From Acidobacteriaceae bacterium (GTDB taxonomy: Bacteria > Acidobacteriota > Terriglobia > Bryobacterales > Bryobacteraceae), in assembly GCA_019233755.1 (NCBI GenBank), contig JAFAMD010000006.1, positions 62,001 through 126,000 of the forward strand: a stretch of DNA of 64,000 nucleotides. The letters are read 5' to 3'. Shown one piece after another: positions 51,363 to 60,422 of the stretch. Both the position numbers and the translations under genes were made by a program. The stretch's first letter is position 1, and each line of letters begins with the position of its first letter. The notes beneath the pieces are model-generated. The model ran no database searches, was not told the origin of the DNA, and worked only from the letters and a program-made list of their open reading frames with translations.

Positions 51363-52862
51363 CTACTGGTTCTTGGTTTGTTTCCTCACTTGTTCCATGT
51401 AGTCACGAACATATTGCTGAAGCTCGACCGGAATCTCATCGCGGTTAATCTCGCCGCCCGTGTCGGAATGCGCGCCCACGCGCCCTGTGTATTGCGTCTG
51501 CAGCTCCTGTTTGCCGGAACCGTTCTCCACTGTCATGTCTCCGGTGGCACTCGCGGAGCGTTTGCCAATTAGCGCTGCCAGTTTCCCCATGGCTTTCTCT
51601 TCTTCCGCCTCTTTCAGCGCCTTGTCGCCATCCTGTCGCCCGGCGCCCGACTGCGAATCTGAACTTTTCTTCTGTGCCATCTGGTCGGCGTTCGCGCCCT
51701 GGGCCGTTGCCGGCTTCTCTGTCGCTTGCCCGGCTCCCTGCGCGTTATCCTGCTCGCGCGCCTGCTGGTCGGTGCCGCTCTGCTGCGTCGGGGTACCCTG
51801 CTGGTTGCTATTTGAAACCTGATCCCCAGTTTTTTTCTCACCGGAGTTACGGGCGTTCTCGCCCGTCTTCTGACCGGCGGAGTTTGGCCTCATCTGCTCT
51901 ATCAGGCTTGAGAGCGCGTCCTTAATGCGATTCAGCAGACCGTTGGAGTCTTGCTGATTGCCTGCCTTCGAATCCTGCAATTCCTTGGTGTTCGCCGCCT
52001 GCTGGGGACCGTTCTGCTCGCGATTCTGCTCGCTCCCGGCTTGCGCCTCTTTCGACGCGTCCGCTTCGCGTTCTTGGGCGTTCAAACTATTCTTATTCAG
52101 CTCGCTGGTCTGCGCATTTGCCGGCTGACCCGGTGTCTGCACCTGGCTGCGGCTATTCGGATCAGGCGTTCCAGGCTCGGCCGAACCCGGCGTCCGCAGC
52201 ATGCGCTCCGCATCGTCTCGCGGCGCCCCAGGCCCCTGCAGTTTGGTCTGTCGCGCGTCGGCTTGAGCCTGTGCGGATTCATACCTGCCGGCGGGCAACA
52301 TCTCCCGCACGTGTTCAAGCATTGCGTCGAAGTGGAGCGGGATGATTGCTTGCCGCAGGCTCAGGCTACTGGTGACCAGATACCGCACTGCGAATAACCC
52401 GAACGCAACGGCAGCCAGCGCACCAGCCAGCACCCACATTCTGCGGCCGGTGAACGGAAACGCAACATCAGGACGAACCCGGGCCGCCAATTCGTCGGCT
52501 TGTTGAATCTGGAAGGGTGCGAACGGCTCGTCTCCGTGGTCTCCGGCCAAGAGGAACCATGCCGTGGAGAGCGAGTCATTTAACTCGAGCCGGCGGTCGA
52601 GCACCTGCGCAACGGCGTATTTGGTAAGCCGGCGCGCTCGAATCCTGACCGCCGCAATCGCAAGACCCAGCACGCCCAGCAGGACCAGCCAGTACCAGTC
52701 GAGGATTTGCGTCCCGAGCAGCAGCATGAGAATGGCCCCGCCCAGCGCCGCCAGCACCGCCAGCACCATTTGTTCGGTGGCAACCACCAGCAGTCTTCGC
52801 CGGCAAGCCGCGCGGACGACCGATTGTACGCGCCTCGAAGCTGACGTTTCTGTCAACAACAC
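51363..52862 (-). CDS. Membrane protein with long Gln/Asn/Ala-rich low-complexity region
   Basis: The 499-residue protein has two hydrophobic stretches near the N-terminus (about residues 30-66) and a third near 145-165. About 300 residues then dominated by Gln, Asn, Ala, Lys, Ser and Gly follow, with a short C-terminal acidic/basic helix (LQQYVRDYMEQVRKQTKNQ). The domain between the helices (VLDRRLELNDSLSTAWFLLAG) is conserved-looking but I cannot name it. GTG start. It lies 64 bases after mgtC on the same strand and may be co-transcribed. Function unknown. Confidence 0.75.
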   Translation of the reverse strand: MLLTETSASRRVQSVVRAACRRRLLVVATEQMVLAVLAALGGAILMLLLGTQILDWYWLVLLGVLGLAIAAVRIRARRLTKYAVAQVLDRRLELNDSLSTAWFLLAGDHGDEPFAPFQIQQADELAARVRPDVAFPFTGRRMWVLAGALAAVAFGLFAVRYLVTSSLSLRQAIIPLHFDAMLEHVREMLPAGRYESAQAQADARQTKLQGPGAPRDDAERMLRTPGSAEPGTPDPNSRSQVQTPGQPANAQTSELNKNSLNAQEREADASKEAQAGSEQNREQNGPQQAANTKELQDSKAGNQQDSNGLLNRIKDALSSLIEQMRPNSAGQKTGENARNSGEKKTGDQVSNSNQQGTPTQQSGTDQQAREQDNAQGAGQATEKPATAQGANADQMAQKKSSDSQSGAGRQDGDKALKEAEEEKAMGKLAALIGKRSASATGDMTVENGSGKQELQTQYTGRVGAHSDTGGEINRDEIPVELQQYVRDYMEQVRKQTKNQ

Positions 52863-52926
52863 GTTCTTTGCCTGGATTATCCCATGCGAAAAGGAATGCG
52901 GCTGCGAGGCTTCACAAGGCTCCTTC

Positions 52927-53361
52927 TCACTGGCCAGGTCTCCTTCGGTCGAGCCAGTTCTTCAGCGGCAACAAAAGCCGTAAAGCCGCCAGATTGAGCA
53001 GGCACAGAATCACGGCAATCTCGTAGCGCTGCACGGCCACCGCAGCACCGATTACAGCCGCGTTCCACACGCTTGCTGCCGTCGCGGCCCCCTTGACAGT
53101 TCCGCCTTCCTTCAAAATCGCGCCACCGCCAACAAAACCGATGCCGGTAATCAGCCCCTGCAACACGCGGGATTGGGCCGCTACGTCCGGCTTCGGCCCC
53201 AGAATCAGCAGGTATCCGCATGCCGCCATACCCACAATTGGAAATACGCGAATCCCGGCGCTTTGCTCTTCCGTTTCGCGGTCCAAGCCGATAAACGCCG
53301 TGAGCAGGTAGGCCAGGCCAACCTGCAGCAACTCCTTCCAAATCACCTCCTGGGCCAGCAC
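52927..53361 (-). CDS. MgtC/SapB family membrane protein
   Basis: The 144-residue protein has four hydrophobic helices and the family motifs IGLDRETEEQSAGIR, GLITGIGFVGGGAI and GTVKGAATAASVWNAAVIG. MgtC proteins are linked to magnesium limitation and to control of the F-ATPase in pathogens; related SapB proteins are widespread in soil bacteria. It starts 57 bases from the divergent aroC gene. No C-terminal ACT-like domain is present, so it is the short form. Confidence 0.92.
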   Translation of the reverse strand: MLAQEVIWKELLQVGLAYLLTAFIGLDRETEEQSAGIRVFPIVGMAACGYLLILGPKPDVAAQSRVLQGLITGIGFVGGGAILKEGGTVKGAATAASVWNAAVIGAAVAVQRYEIAVILCLLNLAALRLLLPLKNWLDRRRPGQ

Positions 53362-53418
53362 CTTTGGCTCCGTTCCACCCCAAAGAGAATATCCTGTTCG
53401 TTACCATAAAGTCTTTCC

Positions 53419-54591
53419 ATGCTTCGTTTCGAAACAGCCGGCGAGTCGCACGGCGAGTGCCTTGTTGCCACGCTGACCGGACTCCCCGCCGGCATCCCCG
53501 TCAGTGTCGAGTTCATTGACCGCCAACTTTGGCGCCGCCAGCAAGGATATGGCCGCGGCGGACGCATGAAAATCGAATCAGATCATGTGCAGATCGTCTC
53601 CGGCGTCCGCCATTCACAGACGATCGGCTCGCCCGTTGCCCTAATCATCGACAATCGCGATTGGAAGAATTGGACCGGCATTCTCCCGGTGGAGGCCAAG
53701 GACGCCGAGCCCGGCAAGTCGAAACCGGTTCAGCGCCCGCGCCCCGGGCACGCGGATCTCGCGGGCGCCCTCAAGTACAACTTTCCCGAGGCTCGCTACA
53801 TTCTTGAGCGCGCCAGCGCCCGCGAAACTACTGCCCGCGTCGCTCTCGGCGCCTTCGCGAAGCTTCTGCTTCGGGAGTTCGGCATCGAAATCCTGAGCCA
53901 CGTCATCGGCGTCGGCCCTGTTCGCCTCCAGCGCGCCGCCGCCTGGGACGAGATCGCGGCACTGAACGAGCGCGACGAGGTCCTTCTGAACTGTGTAGAT
54001 CCCGAGGCTGAAGCTCGCATGAAAGAGGCTGTCGATCATGCTTACCGCACCGGCGACACGGTTGGCGGCATCTTTGAAGTAGTGGCGCACGGGCTGCCGC
54101 CGGGTTTGGGGTCGCACATCGCGTGGGATACCCGCCTGGACGGCCGTCTGGCGCAGGCTATTGTCTCAATTCAGGCGGTGAAGGGCGTCGAAGTCGGTTT
54201 CGCCGAAGAGGGCGCGATGTCGTACGGGTCCGCCGTGCAGGACACGATCCGTTACGACAAATCTGCCCGCGAGTTCGAACGCGGCTCAAACCGCGCGGGC
54301 GGCCTGGAAGGCGGCATCACGAACGGCCAGGACGTCGTGGTTCGCGGCTTTCTGAAGCCGATCTCGACTCTGCGGCGCCCGCTGGAATCGGTCGACTTGC
54401 CTACCCGTGAACCGGCGCTGGCTGCCTACGAGCGCAGCGATGTCGCCGTGATCCCGGCGGCCGGTGTCATCGGTGAGGCGATGGTCGCGCTGGTGCTTGC
54501 CCAGGCGTTTTTGGAGAAATTTGGCGGCGATTCGCTTGGCGAAACCAGGCGCAACTTCGACGGTTACATCGCCCAGGTAAAACAGTTTTAG
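53419..54591 (+). CDS. aroC: Chorismate synthase
   Basis: The 390-residue enzyme shows GESHGECLVA near the start, RPGHADLAGALKYN, RASARETTARVA, and the C-terminal PAAGVIGEAM. It converts EPSP to chorismate with reduced FMN, the last common step of aromatic biosynthesis. It starts a run with def, fmt and argJ. ATG start; the gap to the divergent mgtC gene is 57 bases, so their promoters are probably back to back. Confidence 0.97.
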   Translation: MLRFETAGESHGECLVATLTGLPAGIPVSVEFIDRQLWRRQQGYGRGGRMKIESDHVQIVSGVRHSQTIGSPVALIIDNRDWKNWTGILPVEAKDAEPGKSKPVQRPRPGHADLAGALKYNFPEARYILERASARETTARVALGAFAKLLLREFGIEILSHVIGVGPVRLQRAAAWDEIAALNERDEVLLNCVDPEAEARMKEAVDHAYRTGDTVGGIFEVVAHGLPPGLGSHIAWDTRLDGRLAQAIVSIQAVKGVEVGFAEEGAMSYGSAVQDTIRYDKSAREFERGSNRAGGLEGGITNGQDVVVRGFLKPISTLRRPLESVDLPTREPALAAYERSDVAVIPAAGVIGEAMVALVLAQAFLEKFGGDSLGETRRNFDGYIAQVKQF

Positions 54592-54641
54592 CAGTCGCCG
54601 GCTGCATCATCCGCCCGGTGGGCGCTTTCAAGAAAGAAGAA

Positions 54642-55157
54642 ATGGTTCTTAAGATTGTGAAATACGGCGAGCCTGTGCTCGAACAGCCCGCCGAAGCCGT
54701 GATAGAGTTCGATACCCCCGAACTGCACGAGTTGATCGTCAATATGTGGGAAACGATGTACGCTGCGAAAGGGGTCGGCCTCGCCGCTCCGCAGGTCGGC
54801 ATCAACAAACGCATTTCCGTAATCGATATCTCCGTCGGCGAGGACGAAAGCAAGAAAATCGTCATCATTAATCCCGAGATCACTTCTTCTGAAGGCAAGC
54901 AGACCGGCGAAGAAGGCTGCCTCAGCATCCCCGGATTCCGCGAACCGGTGATCCGCGCCAACACCGTCAAGGTTCACGCGCAGAACGAAAAAGGCGAACA
55001 GATTGAGCTTGACGGCGAAGAATTACTGGCTCGGGCCTTCCAGCACGAGATCGATCACTTGAATGGCATTCTCTTCATCAATCACTTGAGCACCCTCAAG
55101 CGGGACATCATCAGGCGCAAGATCAAGAAACTGCAGAAAGCCGGCGAGTGGGAGTGA
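54642..55157 (+). CDS. def: Peptide deformylase
   Basis: The product of about 171 residues contains the three deformylase motifs GVGLAAPQVG, EGCLSIPG with the metal-binding Cys, and QHEIDHLNG with the two metal-binding His and the catalytic Glu. It removes the formyl group from nascent proteins, with fmt next to it completing the formyl cycle. ATG 54642 is preferred because it matches the usual MVLKIVKYGEPVL start; GTG 54618 is in frame. Confidence 0.97.
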   Translation: MVLKIVKYGEPVLEQPAEAVIEFDTPELHELIVNMWETMYAAKGVGLAAPQVGINKRISVIDISVGEDESKKIVIINPEITSSEGKQTGEEGCLSIPGFREPVIRANTVKVHAQNEKGEQIELDGEELLARAFQHEIDHLNGILFINHLSTLKRDIIRRKIKKLQKAGEWE

Positions 55158-55168
55158 GTTCCTGACGC

Positions 55169-56101
55169 ATGCGGGTCGTCTTTCTTGGCACGCCTGAATT
55201 TGCCGTCCCGTCGCTGAACGCGCTCGCCGCCGAGCACGATGTCGTTGCGGTCTTCACCCAGCCGGACCGGCCGAAAGGCCGCGGCAATCAGCTTGCCGAG
55301 TCGCCGGTGAAGATTGCCGCCACCAGCCTCGGCTTTTCCGTCCATCAGCCCGAGCGCGTCCGCCGGCCGGAATCCGTCGAACTTCTCCGCAGTCTCGCGG
55401 CCGATCTCATGGTAGTGGTCGGTTACGGCCAGATTATTCCGCAGATCATCATTGATCTGCCCCCATACGGCATTCTGAACGTGCACGCATCGCTGCTGCC
55501 AAAGTATCGGGGCGCGGCGCCCATTCAATGGGCCATAGCCAACGGCGAAGCCGAGACCGGAGTGACCATTATGCAGATTGATGCCGGCCTCGATACCGGC
55601 GACATGCTGCTCAAGGCCGCCATCCCCATCGGGCCGGATGAAACCGCTCCCGAACTCAGTCACCGCTTGGCTCCACTTGGGGCCGAACTGCTGCTCGAAG
55701 CCATCCGACAGATAGAAGCGGGAACGGTGCGTCGCGAAAAGCAGAACGACACCGAGGCAACTCTCGCACCCATACTGAACAAAGACGACGGCCTCATCGA
55801 CTGGTCGCGACCCGCAGGCCGAATCTATGACAGGCTCCGAGGCTTCACTCCCTGGCCCGGCGCTTACACCACTTTTCGCGGGCAGCAGCTTTCGATCTTG
55901 CGGGCTAAGCCGGCCGGAGTGTCGAACGTTGAGCCCGCCGTAATAGCCTCGAACAAGAGGCATCTTTTTGCCGGCTGCGGCGGTGGGACCGCGCTCGAAA
56001 TTGTCGAACTGCAGCCCTCCGGCAAGAAGCGCATGACCGCTGAAGCATTTTTGAGCGGCTATAAGCTGGCCGTTAGTGAAAAATTAGGAGACCGTAGTTG
56101 A
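55169..56101 (+). CDS. fmt: Methionyl-tRNA formyltransferase
   Basis: The 310-residue enzyme has the MRVVFLGTPEFAVPSL start, the folate-binding/catalytic HASLLPKYRGAAPIQWAI segment with the IQIDAGLDTGDML sequence behind it, and a C-terminal OB-like tRNA-binding domain. It formylates initiator Met-tRNA using 10-formyl-THF. It begins 11 bases after def and its stop overlaps the argJ TTG by TTGA. Confidence 0.97.
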   Translation: MRVVFLGTPEFAVPSLNALAAEHDVVAVFTQPDRPKGRGNQLAESPVKIAATSLGFSVHQPERVRRPESVELLRSLAADLMVVVGYGQIIPQIIIDLPPYGILNVHASLLPKYRGAAPIQWAIANGEAETGVTIMQIDAGLDTGDMLLKAAIPIGPDETAPELSHRLAPLGAELLLEAIRQIEAGTVRREKQNDTEATLAPILNKDDGLIDWSRPAGRIYDRLRGFTPWPGAYTTFRGQQLSILRAKPAGVSNVEPAVIASNKRHLFAGCGGGTALEIVELQPSGKKRMTAEAFLSGYKLAVSEKLGDRS

Positions 56102-57276
56102 AACTTCCCCTGGGCTTTCGCTATGCCGCCGCGTACGCAGGCATTCGCAAACAGCAGCAGGACGATGTCGCGCTGATTGTCCCCGACGCGCCCGCCCAAG
56201 CCGCCGCAGTCTTTACGCGTAACATCATTCAGGCCGCGCCCGTCCGCCTCGCGCGCAAAAATCTGCAGGCCTCGAAAGGCAGAGTCGCCGCCGTGCTGGT
56301 GAACGCCGGCAACGCGAATTGTGCCACTCGTACGGGCGATATTGTCGCGCTGGCTTCCTGCAAGGCTGTTGCGAAAGCACTTAAAACGAAACCGCAGTAT
56401 GTCCTGCCTGCTTCTACGGGTGTCATTGGCGTCGAACTCGACCCTCAACCGCTGGCCGAAGCCGTTCCCAAACTCGTTGCCGGCCTGTCACCCGACCATT
56501 TCGAGGCAGTCGCGCGCGCCATCATGACCACGGATACGCGCATGAAGGTTGCCAGTGAAGAGATATCGTTCCGTAAGGGGTCCGTGCGGATCGCCGGCAT
56601 GACTAAGGGCGCCGGCATGATTCACCCCAACATGGCCACCACGCTCGCCTTCGTCATGACCGATGCCGCGCTTCCCGCCCGCACACTCCGCGAGATGCTC
56701 GTGTCTGCCACCGAGCGCTCCTTCAACTCGCTCACCATCGATGGCGACACCTCTACCAACGACACGCTGGCCCTGCTCGCGAGCGGCGCGTCGAAGGTCA
56801 AGCCCGATGAAAAGGAGCGCAAAGTGTTTGAGGAGGTGCTGGCCTGGGTGCTCGAAAGCCTCGCCGAACAGATCGCCGCCGATGGCGAAGGCGCGCGCAA
56901 ACTGATCCGCATTCGTGCGGCCGGCTTCAAAACGTCGGACGAGGCCCGCAAGATCGCTCGCGCAATCGCCAACTCACCCCTGGTCAAGACCGCTATTGCC
57001 GGCAGCGACCCCAACTGGGGTAGAATCCTTGCGGCTGCCGGTTACTCCGGCGTCGCATTCGACCCATCCAAGATCGACATCCACCTGCAACGTATTCTCG
57101 TTTGCCGCGGAGGGCTTGCGGCCGATTTCGATGAGGCCGAGCTCAAACAGAAGCTCGATGAACCCGAAGTGCGAATCCGCATCGTCCAAAATGGCAAAGG
57201 CCAGGGCGAAGCACGCTTCTTTACCTGCGACTTAACGGAGGGCTATATCCAGATCAATGGCAGCTATCGCACCTAG
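56098..57276 (+). CDS. argJ: Glutamate N-acetyltransferase/amino-acid acetyltransferase
   Basis: The 392-residue protein has the autoprocessing site in KGAGMIHPNMATTLAF (Thr after Ala starts the beta chain), the DGDTSTNDT motif and the ANSPLVKTAIAGSDPNWGRI segment. It recycles the acetyl group in arginine biosynthesis and may also form acetylglutamate from acetyl-CoA. TTG start with AGGAG 7 bases before it, coupled to fmt. No other arg genes are close. Confidence 0.96.
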   Translation: MKLPLGFRYAAAYAGIRKQQQDDVALIVPDAPAQAAAVFTRNIIQAAPVRLARKNLQASKGRVAAVLVNAGNANCATRTGDIVALASCKAVAKALKTKPQYVLPASTGVIGVELDPQPLAEAVPKLVAGLSPDHFEAVARAIMTTDTRMKVASEEISFRKGSVRIAGMTKGAGMIHPNMATTLAFVMTDAALPARTLREMLVSATERSFNSLTIDGDTSTNDTLALLASGASKVKPDEKERKVFEEVLAWVLESLAEQIAADGEGARKLIRIRAAGFKTSDEARKIARAIANSPLVKTAIAGSDPNWGRILAAAGYSGVAFDPSKIDIHLQRILVCRGGLAADFDEAELKQKLDEPEVRIRIVQNGKGQGEARFFTCDLTEGYIQINGSYRT

Positions 57277-57748
57277 TCGCGCCAGCCGTGCCTTGCTGGC
57301 TGTTTTGCTCCTGCCCGCATTTGCTTACCCGCAGGCGCCGGGAAACGACACGAACCAGCAATCCGCGGCAGCCCGCGCCGTACTCGGTTATGTAGCCGCT
57401 GCCCTGACGGCCGGCAATGCGGCCGACGCCATGACGCCGTTTGAGAAGTCATTCCCGAACTATGATACGTTGAACAGCTACTTCAACGGCCTCGTCAACG
57501 CATTTTATGTCTCCAACGAGATTGAAGTTCTCGATGAAGATAACGGCACGAATGAGATGAAACTCAGCGTACGCTGGGCGATTACGTTAACGGATCTGCA
57601 AACTGACTACACCGAACACCGCAGCGCCGAACTCAACCTGCACATGGTGTGCAAAGGCGGTAAGTGGAAGATCGCTGACCTCGCTCCCATCAGCTTGTTC
57701 GATCCTGCAGCCCGTCAAACGCGGCAGGACAATTCCCCGCACTCATAG
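57257..57748 (+). CDS. Secreted protein of unknown function
   Basis: The 163-residue product has a signal peptide (about 26 residues, cleavage near AYPQ). A compact alpha/beta domain follows (AVLGYVAAALTAGNAADAMTPFEK, LKLSVRWAITLTDLQT-like strands), which resembles NTF2/SnoaL-type cone folds by its helix-then-strands pattern, but this is only by eye. ATG 57257 overlaps the argJ end by 20 bases. It ends 6 bases into the convergent glycosyltransferase gene. Confidence 0.72.
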   Translation: MAAIAPSRASRALLAVLLLPAFAYPQAPGNDTNQQSAAARAVLGYVAAALTAGNAADAMTPFEKSFPNYDTLNSYFNGLVNAFYVSNEIEVLDEDNGTNEMKLSVRWAITLTDLQTDYTEHRSAELNLHMVCKGGKWKIADLAPISLFDPAARQTRQDNSPHS

Positions 57749-59578
57749 CATCCTGCACAAGGCCTGATAATCGCTATTTGGAACCAACCGGAAATCGAGT
57801 TCGAGATCCGTTAACGATTTCAGTTGTTCGAATATTTCCGGCGACGGTACGCGCCACCCAGCAAGGGTCAGGGTACCGTTTCGCATGTCAAAAGGGACCA
57901 GCCCGAATCGCCGCTGGATATATGCCGGAAGGCTCCGGACCACGCGCGGCTCGACACATCTGATATCCAGCCGCATTGCCTGCACACCCGACTGCAAGCT
58001 GAGCGCGAGGCACAGCAGGTCTTCCGAAACGTACCCACCCTCCAGAAGGAATCGCTCCGGCTCCGGATAGATGGAACCGCTCCGGCGCATGCCATCAGCC
58101 GTATCCTCCGTGAGTGCGCCGCAATCCATCAGCACGGCCAGGAGTTCCCTGCGTTCAAAAGAGAGCGCTGCTCTGCTTGGATACACGTGCTCCGTCTTCT
58201 GCCACGCCAGCCGGCTTCCGGTTCGGCGCGCCCGCGCGTATTGCTGCAGCGCGCGCAGCGCTGCGCAGGAATTCACCAGGTTCGTATGGAAGACGCGCAG
58301 CGGCACGGCTGCCGCGAACGCCAGCCCGTAGATCCGCGCCACGCACGCCATCCGGAGCCCCAGCCGAAGGATTTGCAACCCGAGCGTCGCCGAGCATAAT
58401 CGCAGGACCGCTGGATTCGTTGCGGCAAGATGCCAGGTCCGATGGGCCGCCAGGCTCACTCCCGAATACAGCAGTCCGGCGACGAAGACAATATTTGCCA
58501 GGAGGCTGAGCGGATGCGTGATCAAGCCCTTGCGGTCGCGCCAGAACCAGTATTTCGTCCCGGGCTTGCCCGCCCAACCGGCCCGCTGCCAGCACTGCAA
58601 TCCGATCCCCGTCACCCACCGGGTCCGCTGCCTGACTGCAGCCTTCATCTTGCGCGGAAAGAACTCACGTGTCGCCATCCAGCTCTTTTCCGTGTACCGC
58701 AAGGGCACAAAGTGCTGGCTGTATCCCAGTTGGTGAACACGCATGCCGATCTCGTAGTCTTCCGTAAGAATGCCCGGGTCGAATACTTCCCCATCCTGCA
58801 TCTCGGCCAGCCGCACCAGCACGTCGCGTGCGAATCCCGTGCCAACGCCGTTTGAAGGCAGGAACGCGCCGCTGAATTGCCGCGCACGCATGTCAATCGT
58901 CTGAAACTCGGCGAACTCGTCGCAATAGATCGCGTGCGTGATCTCCCGCCACTGAGCCTTGAGCGGCAGCACCGGGACTTGTATCATGTGGTACTCCGCG
59001 GCCGCCCGATTGATGACATCCAGCGAATCCGGGTGGATGATATCCTCCGCGTCGTGCAGGACGACCGTTTCGAAGCGAACGCCGCTTTCGCGCTCGAGTT
59101 GCTCCATGCGCGCATAGATCGTGTTGAGGCAGTCGGCCTTCGAGGTCGGTCCCGGGTGTGGACAGACAGCCACGTGCACGTTCGGAAATGCGCCCGACAG
59201 TTGCCGTACTGCCGTGATCGTAGGCTCGTCGTTCGGGTACACGCCGATTACAAAATCGAAGTTGCGATACCGGATCGCCGCCAGGTTGTGACGCACCATA
59301 TTGCCGATCACATCTGCTTCCTGCCAGCATGGAACGAAAATTGCCGTCCGCCGCTGCCGCTCCGGGCAACTTCTTCGTAGCGGCGAAGGGTTGTCCGGCC
59401 GGCATATGAATTCATGCCAGAAACAGATCAGAACCGGCACGAAGTCGTCTGCCCCGCTCACCAGCAGCAGGAGGGCGAGTACGCCCAGCAATCCGCTCCA
59501 CAAAGCCGCCGCGAACGTCACGAGCACACACCACCCGGCCAATTTCTCAAAGGGAAATTCCGATGCGTCATTCCTCAC
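57743..59578 (-). CDS. NfrB-like membrane glycosyltransferase with C-terminal MshEN domain
   Basis: The 611-residue protein has two N-terminal hydrophobic segments and a family 2 glycosyltransferase domain (about residues 70-310). Conserved motifs are IFVPCWQEADVIGNMV, YPNDEPT, LHDAEDIIHPD with the Asp-x-Asp-type site, GVGTGFARDVL, TEDYEIGMRVH and RQRTRWVTGI (Q/RxxRW). Further helices (about 330-430) and a C-terminal domain (about 470-600) like the MshE/GspE N-domain follow, as in bacteriophage N4 adsorption protein B. The related NfrB is activated by cyclic di-GMP through this domain. An exopolysaccharide role is likely; nfrA is not adjacent. Confidence 0.88.
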   Translation of the reverse strand: MRNDASEFPFEKLAGWCVLVTFAAALWSGLLGVLALLLLVSGADDFVPVLICFWHEFICRPDNPSPLRRSCPERQRRTAIFVPCWQEADVIGNMVRHNLAAIRYRNFDFVIGVYPNDEPTITAVRQLSGAFPNVHVAVCPHPGPTSKADCLNTIYARMEQLERESGVRFETVVLHDAEDIIHPDSLDVINRAAAEYHMIQVPVLPLKAQWREITHAIYCDEFAEFQTIDMRARQFSGAFLPSNGVGTGFARDVLVRLAEMQDGEVFDPGILTEDYEIGMRVHQLGYSQHFVPLRYTEKSWMATREFFPRKMKAAVRQRTRWVTGIGLQCWQRAGWAGKPGTKYWFWRDRKGLITHPLSLLANIVFVAGLLYSGVSLAAHRTWHLAATNPAVLRLCSATLGLQILRLGLRMACVARIYGLAFAAAVPLRVFHTNLVNSCAALRALQQYARARRTGSRLAWQKTEHVYPSRAALSFERRELLAVLMDCGALTEDTADGMRRSGSIYPEPERFLLEGGYVSEDLLCLALSLQSGVQAMRLDIRCVEPRVVRSLPAYIQRRFGLVPFDMRNGTLTLAGWRVPSPEIFEQLKSLTDLELDFRLVPNSDYQALCRML

Positions 59579-59698
59579 GATGGAAGTGGCCAGACGCGGC
59601 GCGGAATCGCAGGAAAGAATCAGATTTTTGCGCCGCTTGGAACACTTGCTTGGTAGGTGACCGAAACTCTCTCCCTACGGAATCGCTGGAGTTCTTTC

Positions 59699-59977
59699 AT
59701 GCAGCTTATCCAGGAGCTGATAGGCGGAACTGTGCGCCGTCACACCTTCACACAGTGGGAACTCGACCTGCTCTTCGACATCCAGCTATCGCGTCTGCGC
59801 AAATCATCCAGACCCGACGTCCTGCGGCGCTACCTGAGAGCCGTAAGCCAGACCCTGGCGCAGGGCGCGGAGAGTCCGCCCCGTCTGGCGCAATTCCTCG
59901 AAGCAGAGCGCCAGGCGCGGCTCGCCGCTGCCGAAGCAGAGACTGCCAAGGTATCCGCCGTGGCCGCAGCGAGTTAG
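59699..59977 (+). CDS. Small protein of unknown function, conserved-looking
   Basis: The 92-residue product is helical and charged (LDLLFDIQLSRLRKSSRPDVLRRYLRAVSQ), with an Ala/Glu-rich end. It has no signal or Cys. ATG 59699 has GGAG about 8 bases upstream and is preferred to an in-frame start at 59657. It follows the divergent glycosyltransferase start by about 120 bases and precedes yggX by 76. Function unknown. Confidence 0.65.
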   Translation: MQLIQELIGGTVRRHTFTQWELDLLFDIQLSRLRKSSRPDVLRRYLRAVSQTLAQGAESPPRLAQFLEAERQARLAAAEAETAKVSAVAAAS

Positions 59978-60053
59978 CGTTCTCACCGGGATTCAGGGCC
60001 AACACACCTCGCTAGGCTATCCTCAAGATAGAAATCATAAGGAGAAATTAGCC

Positions 60054-60359
60054 ATGGCTAGCAATTCCGGCCCGGCTCCCACGCCCGAACGCAAGGTGTT
60101 TTGCGTCAAATTCCAGCGGGAAATGCCGGGACTCGACGAGGTTCCCTTCGATGGTCATCCCCTTGGCCAGCGCATCTATGACAACGTCTCGAAAGAGGCT
60201 TGGCGGCTGTGGGTCGAGCAAATGAAGATGATTATGAACGAATACCGGCTCAATCTGGGCACACGCGAAGCCCAGGAGTTTCTGCTCAAGCAGATGGAAG
60301 AGTTTTTCTTCGGCGAAGGCGCGGCACTTCCGCCCGGCTACGTTGCCCCCGGACATTAA
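60054..60359 (+). CDS. yggX: Probable Fe(2+)-trafficking protein
   Basis: The 101-residue protein has the YggX core KVFCVKFQREMPGLDEVPFDGHPLGQRIYDNVSKEAWRLW with the conserved Cys, followed by MKMIMNEYRLNLGTREAQEFLLKQMEEFFF. It is thought to help iron supply and oxidative repair of iron-sulfur proteins. ATG start with AAGGAGAA in front. Slightly longer than the typical 90 residues at its N- and C-termini. Confidence 0.94.
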   Translation: MASNSGPAPTPERKVFCVKFQREMPGLDEVPFDGHPLGQRIYDNVSKEAWRLWVEQMKMIMNEYRLNLGTREAQEFLLKQMEEFFFGEGAALPPGYVAPGH

Positions 60360-60422
60360 GGCCCTCCCGGCTGCCGGCGGATTCCCATGCACGCCGGCGG
60401 TTAGCTATCCGTCTTATCAATC

